Source: Treponema sp.
GTDB lineage: Bacteria; Spirochaetota; Spirochaetia; Treponematales; Treponemataceae
DNA length: 28,064 nucleotides
Assembly (NCBI GenBank): GCA_016294105.1
Contig: JAEDCN010000033.1
Span: 1-28,064, forward strand
Direction of reading: 5' to 3'
A program made the position numbers and the translations under genes. This document shows positions 23,863 through 28,064 of this stretch, piece after piece; within the stretch, counting starts at the first letter, position 1; every line of letters begins with the position of its first letter. Under the pieces are notes generated by a model. That model had not been told where the DNA came from. It was given only the letters and a program-made list of their open reading frames with translations, and did not search any database.

Positions 23863-23889
23863 CTGGATTCCTAGCATGATGGAATCCAG
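23863..23889. repeat. Inverted repeat in gltX leader
   Basis: CTGGATTCC (23863-23871) and GGAATCCAG (23881-23889) form a perfect 9-bp stem with a 9-base loop inside the predicted gltX leader. No T-box features or T-run were found, so its role is unknown. Confidence 0.5.
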
Positions 23890-23903
23890 AACTTCTTTAT
23901 AAT

Positions 23904-23932
23904 AGTATAGCGGGAATGGCCCTTGGTGGCAA
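23904..23932 (-). promoter_or_regulatory. Promoter for gltX
   Basis: On the minus strand: -35 TTGCCA (23932-23927), 17-base spacer, -10 TATACT (23909-23904). The leader would be about 70 bases and include the 9-bp inverted repeat. The -35 hexamer is identical to that of groEL. Confidence 0.65.
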
Positions 23933-24018
23933 TGAGTGGGAAGGAGGTGTGGCTCCTCGGACAATGGTAAAGCTCAAAGTGACGTAAAATTTTAAGTTGA
24001 TAAATCTTTAGAGGTTTG

Positions 24019-24047
24019 TTACAATTCATCCTCATAATAGCTATAAA
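24019..24047 (+). promoter_or_regulatory. Promoter for the DUF3943 gene
   Basis: -35 TTACAA (24019-24024), 17-base spacer, -10 TATAAA (24042-24047). Transcription would start near 24054, about 50 bases before the ATG. The rest of the 23940-24105 interval holds only AT-rich DNA and a copy of the GGGAAGGAGGTGT motif. Confidence 0.5.
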
Positions 24048-24105
24048 ATAGGTTATTTTAGTCAATATAAATAATGAATTTTATTATTTAGAGGTGTTTT
24101 ATTTT

Positions 24106-25593
24106 ATGAATGGAAAGAAATCTCAGATTGTAACTAGTATTGTGTTATGTCTTGTATTCTTACTTTCACCTTCGCTTATTTTTTCCCAGCAGAGTGATAA
24201 TATATCTGAGGATGTTGCTTTTTCCTTGGAGCCTGGTTGGTTTCATGCACCAGTGAAAGAATCTGCTGGCCAGACAGCGAAAAATTATCTTATAGGTTCC
24301 TTGGGAATGGTTACTGTCAATGTCTTGATGCGAGATTGGAATCAATTTGTAGGTGGAGCAGGATGGGCACAGGTGACCTTGAAGGAAGTATGGAAGCCTT
24401 GGGAGAGAGAGGTTGAATTTGACACGGACTGGCATTGGACAAATTTTATCGGTCATACCTATCAAGGCTCTCTGTATTATATGAGTGCTCGTAATGCCAA
24501 TTTAAATGTTTTCACATCCCTTGTTATGTCCTCTTTAGGGAGTGCTATGTGGGAATATTTTTGTGAGTTAAATGAACCTTCCATCAATGATTTAGTATAT
24601 ACAGGAATAGGTGGTTTCTTTATGGGTGAGATGTTATATAGATTGGCATTAGAAGCCAATACTGTATCACCTATATTGGGAACTATTATCAATCCCCTTC
24701 GTCTTATTTCTGATCCTCTGTTGAATCGACCTCCAGTGGGACCTGTAGGAAATCTCCATGAACTTTCATTTAAGGCTGGAATTGGTGCTGCAGTTACTGG
24801 AACATGGTTTTCTCGGGATTTTGACTTTGCTCAAGAGGTTTTTCCTTGTTCCTTTGGTTTAGAATTTTATGCTGTATATGGAGACCCCTATGGTCACGAT
24901 TCAAATGTGCCACTTAGTCAATTTGAGTGGGAAATGGGGGCTGGTATAGGTGCTGGATCTGGATTTGGTGAGAATGATATGGAAAAGAAGATGATGTATG
25001 ATGTTCATATCTTCAGTAATGGGTTGTTGTTTTCACGTAGTCCCCAATGGGGAACCAATACGGATACCAGCGTGGGAATTGTATTTGATTATGATTACAT
25101 TCGCCATTCCTTTGTGGAGTTATCAAGTATGGCCCTAGGCTTTGGAGTCAAACAGCGTGTGAATGGGCATCAGCACCGACTGGAGTGGCAATTCCACTTA
25201 GACGGTATATTCTTAGGAACCAGCGATTTTTATTATTTCCGTCGTAACCTTCTTCCTGTTTTAGATGATGATTCAGTGCGAGATTATGGCTATACAGTTG
25301 GTGCAGAGACGGTAGCAAAGCTTCGTTGGTTTGCTGGAGAAAGACACATCTTGAACACAGATTTCCATGGATATGCCATGTATAAGTTCCCTTTCCAGAA
25401 GCAGAAAAACGATGACACTGGTTGGGAACTTATTGGTGTTGTGGATACAAGCTATGAATTTGCCCTAACACGACAAATTTTACTTGGTATATCAGATGAA
25501 TTGTATTTGAAGAAGACATTTTACGATACTAAGCCTGATTTGTTTTCATTGCTGAATACGACCAGTCTGTACGTTAGATTACAGGTACGATAG
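24106..25593 (+). CDS. Exported DUF3943-type protein, probably outer-membrane
   Basis: A 495-residue protein of unknown function. A signal peptide (KK, hydrophobic VTSIVLCLVFLLSPSLIF, cleavage near SQQ) shows export. The N-terminal half matches the DUF3943 pattern as I remember it: repeated small-residue helices, DWHWTNFIGHTYQGSLYYMSARN, and SAMWEYFCELNEPSINDLVYTGIGGFFMGE. The C-terminal half alternates aromatic and polar residues and ends with SLYVRLQVR, like an outer-membrane beta-barrel. The frame can open at a GTG (24094), but the ATG at 24106 has GAGGTG 9 bases before it. It is a single gene with its own promoter, convergent with arfB 17 bases away, and more AT-rich than its neighbours. 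Confidence 0.75.
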   Translation: MNGKKSQIVTSIVLCLVFLLSPSLIFSQQSDNISEDVAFSLEPGWFHAPVKESAGQTAKNYLIGSLGMVTVNVLMRDWNQFVGGAGWAQVTLKEVWKPWEREVEFDTDWHWTNFIGHTYQGSLYYMSARNANLNVFTSLVMSSLGSAMWEYFCELNEPSINDLVYTGIGGFFMGEMLYRLALEANTVSPILGTIINPLRLISDPLLNRPPVGPVGNLHELSFKAGIGAAVTGTWFSRDFDFAQEVFPCSFGLEFYAVYGDPYGHDSNVPLSQFEWEMGAGIGAGSGFGENDMEKKMMYDVHIFSNGLLFSRSPQWGTNTDTSVGIVFDYDYIRHSFVELSSMALGFGVKQRVNGHQHRLEWQFHLDGIFLGTSDFYYFRRNLLPVLDDDSVRDYGYTVGAETVAKLRWFAGERHILNTDFHGYAMYKFPFQKQKNDDTGWELIGVVDTSYEFALTRQILLGISDELYLKKTFYDTKPDLFSLLNTTSLYVRLQVR

Positions 25594-25610
25594 TAGAAAT
25601 ATCCAGTATT

Positions 25611-26021
25611 TTATCCCCGCCAGCTTCTGTTTCGCTTTAACTTGGATTTTAGTCGCTTTAGCTTGAGCCGCTGTTCTTGGGAGGCCTTGGTGGGCTTTGT
25701 CTTGAGTCGCTTCTTGGGGATTTTCAGGGCATTGACAATGCGATTTTCCAGCCGCTCTAATGCCAGGGCTCGATTCCGCTCTTGGTAGCGCTCTTGGTCC
25801 ACGTCCACAAAGATGCAGTCCTCCTTGTTGATGATGGCTGCTAGCTTTTTCCGAAGTAAGTCCCGCTCTTCTTCCGTGATGCCTTGAATGGCAGCAATGC
25901 TCAAGGTGGCGTGCACCTTGGTGTTTACCTTGTTCACGTTTTGGCCACCGGCTCCTCCGCTTCTGGCAAAGGTGAGGCTTGTGTGCTGGATAACAGACTG
26001 GTGTAACAGAACCTTATTCAC
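25611..26021 (-). CDS. arfB: Peptidyl-tRNA hydrolase ArfB (class I release-factor-like)
   Basis: A 136-residue stop-codon-independent rescue factor. The catalytic GGQ motif is at 25-27 in SGGAGGQNVNKVNTKV, and a basic C-terminal tail (LKTKPTKASQEQRLKLKRLKSK...) would sit in the empty mRNA channel of the ribosome. It lacks the codon-recognition domains of RF1/RF2. It frees peptides from ribosomes stalled at the 3' end of broken mRNAs, backing up tmRNA. Length agrees with E. coli ArfB (YaeJ). The start is GTG and overlaps the epmA stop (GTGA), so the two are translationally coupled. Confidence 0.9.
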   Translation of the reverse strand: MNKVLLHQSVIQHTSLTFARSGGAGGQNVNKVNTKVHATLSIAAIQGITEEERDLLRKKLAAIINKEDCIFVDVDQERYQERNRALALERLENRIVNALKIPKKRLKTKPTKASQEQRLKLKRLKSKLKRNRSWRG

Positions 26022-27007
26022 GGTAAAACTCCTTCTATAGTAGTGCGACCTTGCAACAGGGCAATGAGACGGTCTACTCCAAGAGCATTGCCAGAGCAGG
26101 TGGGGAAGGTTTGGAAATGCTTCCAGTAGTTTTCATCTATGGCGTGGGGAACGCAGGCGGATTTTTCTTTGGCTTGTCCTTCTTGCTGGAAGTAGCTACG
26201 GATTTTTTCTGGGTCGGTTTCTTCGCTGTAGCAGTTGGAAAGCTCCACTCCAGCCACGTACAATTCCCAACGCTGCTTCCACAAAGGTGCTGCTCCTGTT
26301 GGATTTGGTACATCTTGGGCAAGACAAGGAACCTGAGCGGGATAGTCCATCAATAAAACTGGTTTGTGCTTGGGAAGCTGGGGTTCCACACATTGTACCA
26401 AAATCAGCTCGTACAGGTCATCCCAAGGCCAGCTGTCAAAGGAATTGTCCTCAGGCTCATAGATGCCCAGCTTTCTAGCCTGTTTTGCTAGCTGCTGGGG
26501 TGTGGTGCAGGAGGAAAGATAGAATCCTGCATATTGAAAAAATGCCTGGTCCATGGTGAGTCGCATGAAAGGAGGGCGAAGGTAGGCAAAATTGTCTCGG
26601 TCTGCAGCTGGCGGTGGCAACAAGAAATTAAAAAGCTCCTCGGTAATGGCTGCAGTGTCCATGTAATTGGCATTTACGGTGTAATATTCCAGCATGGTGA
26701 ATTCTGGGCTGTGGATGCGACCACAGGATTCCAAGTTTCGGTAGCACTTGGAAAGCTGGAACATGCTTACCTTGTGGCGGGCAATAAGGGGCTTAATGTG
26801 AACCTCTGGGGAAGGAACAAGATACAGGGGGGTAGCCTCCTGAGTTCCAGGGTAGATGTATTCGGTACGGAACACCTCCAGACAGCTTTCGGGAATAAGA
26901 TGGGAACTTAAAGCTGGAGTGTCCAGCTCCAAGTAGCCCCGCTGAATGAAAAACTCACGAATCCGCTGCATGGTTCGTGCCCTGAATTGCAATGTTTCTA
27001 AATCCAT
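26018..27007 (-). CDS. epmA: Elongation factor P--beta-lysine ligase EpmA (GenX/PoxA)
   Basis: A 329-residue class II lysyl-tRNA-synthetase paralogue lacking the anticodon-binding domain. It attaches (R)-beta-lysine to EF-P, which rescues ribosomes paused on polyproline. Motif 2 is SKCYRNLESCGRIHSPEFTMLEYY and motif 3 is GNALGVDRLIALL near the C-terminus; the N-terminus (RARTMQRIREFFIQRGYLELDTPAL) is the usual motif 1 region. Length is right for EpmA. The partner aminomutase EpmB and EF-P are not in the window. No ribosome-binding site is visible; a -10-like TATACT lies so close that the mRNA would start at or near the ATG. Confidence 0.9.
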   Translation of the reverse strand: MDLETLQFRARTMQRIREFFIQRGYLELDTPALSSHLIPESCLEVFRTEYIYPGTQEATPLYLVPSPEVHIKPLIARHKVSMFQLSKCYRNLESCGRIHSPEFTMLEYYTVNANYMDTAAITEELFNFLLPPPAADRDNFAYLRPPFMRLTMDQAFFQYAGFYLSSCTTPQQLAKQARKLGIYEPEDNSFDSWPWDDLYELILVQCVEPQLPKHKPVLLMDYPAQVPCLAQDVPNPTGAAPLWKQRWELYVAGVELSNCYSEETDPEKIRSYFQQEGQAKEKSACVPHAIDENYWKHFQTFPTCSGNALGVDRLIALLQGRTTIEGVLP

Positions 27008-27013
27008 GGAGTC

Positions 27014-27042
27014 AGTATATCACGGGGAGAGTTAATAATCCA
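27014..27042 (-). promoter_or_regulatory. Candidate promoter for leaderless epmA-arfB mRNA
   Basis: On the minus strand: -10 TATACT (27019-27014) and a poor -35 TGGATT (27042-27037) at 17 bases. The predicted start falls on the A of the epmA ATG at 27007. The -35 overlaps the 3' end of the upstream gene. Confidence 0.4.
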
Positions 27043-27955
27043 TAAGTTGCTGAACGGTCTCTAATGGAAGTCCTGTTCCTTGTGCTACTTGCTCTGGGGA
27101 AAATCCCATGGAAAGAAAAGTTTTTGCTGTTTCCAATGCTTTTTGGTAGGCTCCACGTTCAATTCCACGTTCAATTCCACGTTCCAGCCCGATGGCATAG
27201 GCTTCTTCTTGCTTCACGGCAATGTCTGTGGCGTAGTCGTATTCTGCTGTTAAGATACTCAAAGTTTCACCTCCTTTTCGTTCCAAGTAATCTTTTAAGA
27301 TGTTGTGACGTACCGCCTCTCGAATAGCTCTTGTGAGGGGCTGTGCTTGTCCATCTGCTTTTGCCTTGTCTATGAGCTTGAGAAATTGCACGTATTGCTC
27401 CAAGTCGGGGCAATTCTGTACTATTTGACTCGGCTCTTCACCCTTAATTTTACATACTTTTACCACTAATTCAAGGGTGAGTTCTGAATCTGAGAGCTGG
27501 TTCTCGGATGGGTCTTTGGGGAAGGCATCCGACAGGTATAGGTAGCTTTCTGGGGGTAGGTCTTGGTTGCCGGTGTAAAAGACAAAGAACTCTGGCTTAG
27601 CTAGCGGAATCAACTGGTTTGAAAACTTTGTTTTAGAATCCACTTTGTTGCCGTAGATTCGTGTCACGTATTCCAGTAATCGTAACGGCATATTGGGGTT
27701 GATGGTGGACTGATGTTCAATCATGAGAATAAATTGGTCGTTTACCATGACGGCAATGTCGTTGTAGTAGTCCATGTACAAAACTTGTTCTAGGTTGACC
27801 CGTTCTAGTTTGGTGGTTTCAACTTGCAGGTTGGTGCCGTGGAGGGCGTTGTACAAAGATAAAAAATGTTGCTTCCAGTCTCTGTCCTTGGAAAAATAAT
27901 CTACAAAGAGGGAATCCTTGTGTTTACGGTTTTCGGTGGTGGTTTGATTCTCCAT
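27032..27955 (-). CDS. Rpn-family (PD-(D/E)XK nuclease/putative transposase) protein
   Basis: A 307-residue protein of the Rpn/YhgA-like family, DNA endonucleases that promote RecA-independent recombination in E. coli and are often annotated as transposases. The N-terminal stretch KHKDSLFVDYFSKDRDWKQHFLSLYNAL is characteristic. The catalytic pattern appears as an acidic residue in YYNDIAV followed by IEHQS, the Glu-x-Gln type of this family. The C-terminus ends GFSPEQVAQGTGLPLETVQQLMDY, a conserved small helical domain. Between them a 12-bp tandem repeat encodes IERG repeated (GLERGIERGIERG), in frame. The ATG has GGAG 5 bases before it. No terminal inverted repeats were found, and the window ends soon after, so mobility cannot be judged. 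Confidence 0.88.
   Translation of the reverse strand: MENQTTTENRKHKDSLFVDYFSKDRDWKQHFLSLYNALHGTNLQVETTKLERVNLEQVLYMDYYNDIAVMVNDQFILMIEHQSTINPNMPLRLLEYVTRIYGNKVDSKTKFSNQLIPLAKPEFFVFYTGNQDLPPESYLYLSDAFPKDPSENQLSDSELTLELVVKVCKIKGEEPSQIVQNCPDLEQYVQFLKLIDKAKADGQAQPLTRAIREAVRHNILKDYLERKGGETLSILTAEYDYATDIAVKQEEAYAIGLERGIERGIERGAYQKALETAKTFLSMGFSPEQVAQGTGLPLETVQQLMDY
27152..27183. repeat. 12-bp in-frame tandem repeat in the Rpn gene
   Basis: The unit TCCACGTTCAAT occurs nearly three times in a row (27152-27163, 27164-27175 and a partial third from 27176). Each unit adds four residues (Ile-Glu-Arg-Gly in the protein), so copy-number change would keep the frame. Confidence 0.85.
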
Positions 27956-28064
27956 TCAGTCTCCGTGAAAAAGCGTTCATAAATATTATAGACTTGGAGG
28001 TGAAAAAAACTGCGTTTTTTGCGGGAGAAAGGTGAGATTTTTTTGTAAAAGTTTTCCAAGATGG
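27956..28064 (-). promoter_or_regulatory. Upstream region of the Rpn gene
   Basis: On the minus strand a consensus -10 TATAAT (27990-27985) lies about 30 bases before the ATG; no good -35 is seen at 17 bases. A 7-bp inverted repeat AAAAAAC/GTTTTTT (28004-28010, 28014-28020) lies where the -35 should be. No other gene is visible to the window end. Confidence 0.4.

Noticed and set aside
23828..23932. T-box riboswitch before gltX
   Set aside because: The leader is only about 70 bases, lacks the T-box sequence and has no terminator.
27032..28064. Insertion sequence around the Rpn gene
   Set aside because: Although such proteins are often labelled transposases, no terminal inverted repeats or target duplication are visible, and the right flank is cut by the window end.

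Overview
The window looks like a chromosomal segment of a spirochaete, most likely a Treponema-type, host-associated anaerobe. I base this on the overall protein look: the GluRS N-terminus, a LolA/RodZ pair, an Rpn/PD-(D/E)XK family protein and an AAA/DUF4143 ATPase of kinds common in gut treponemes, and GroEL without an adjacent groES. The genus is inferred, not proven. Base composition is moderate, with one clearly GC-richer gene (21652-22215) and one very AT-rich regulatory region (about 14364-14600).

Layout. 140-7029 (minus): a tight five-gene run, lolA, rodZ-like, rimO, uvrD/pcrA-like helicase and hflX, joined by short gaps or overlaps and driven by a good promoter just before lolA. 7141-8962 (minus): groEL alone, with its own terminator, promoter and a leader inverted repeat that is not CIRCE. 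8980-10614 (plus): one ORF fusing a Gfo/Idh/MocA-type oxidoreductase to a complete RNase HI, then a strong terminator. 10629-11590 (minus): an orphan periplasmic amino-acid-binding protein whose 3' end has been tandemly repeated. 11625-14447 (minus): a two-gene perR-katG unit. 14457-20398 (plus): oppB-oppC-oppD-oppF plus a sodium-coupled amino-acid transporter, with no substrate-binding gene. 20413-21641 (plus): an AAA/DUF4143 ATPase preceded by a large palindrome. 21652-23932 (minus): gltX followed by a GC-rich NimA-like flavoprotein. 24019-25593 (plus): an exported DUF3943 protein. 25611-27042 (minus): epmA overlapping arfB. 27032 to the right end (minus): an Rpn-family nuclease-like protein.

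How the parts may work together. The most informative locus is perR-katG. A perfect 15-bp Per box (TTATAATGATTATAA), lying inside a 35-bp perfect palindrome, overlaps the perR -35 element, and a second 14/15 Per box lies on the side of the divergent peptide-transport operon. This is a ready-made peroxide-response switch that autoregulates perR, controls catalase-peroxidase, and may also control peptide and amino-acid uptake. The regulator carries Asn where Bacillus PerR has the Asp104 metal ligand. Other points of interest are the dehydrogenase-RNase HI fusion, a roughly 100-residue insertion in OppC, an epmA-arfB pair joining polyproline-stall prevention to stalled-ribosome rescue, and several genes whose best -10 element sits so close to the start codon that the mRNA would be leaderless or nearly so.

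I saw no tRNA, rRNA, CRISPR array or complete insertion sequence. No intergenic stretch exceeds 300 bases; the longest (23828-24105 and 14364-14600) hold promoters and operators described below.
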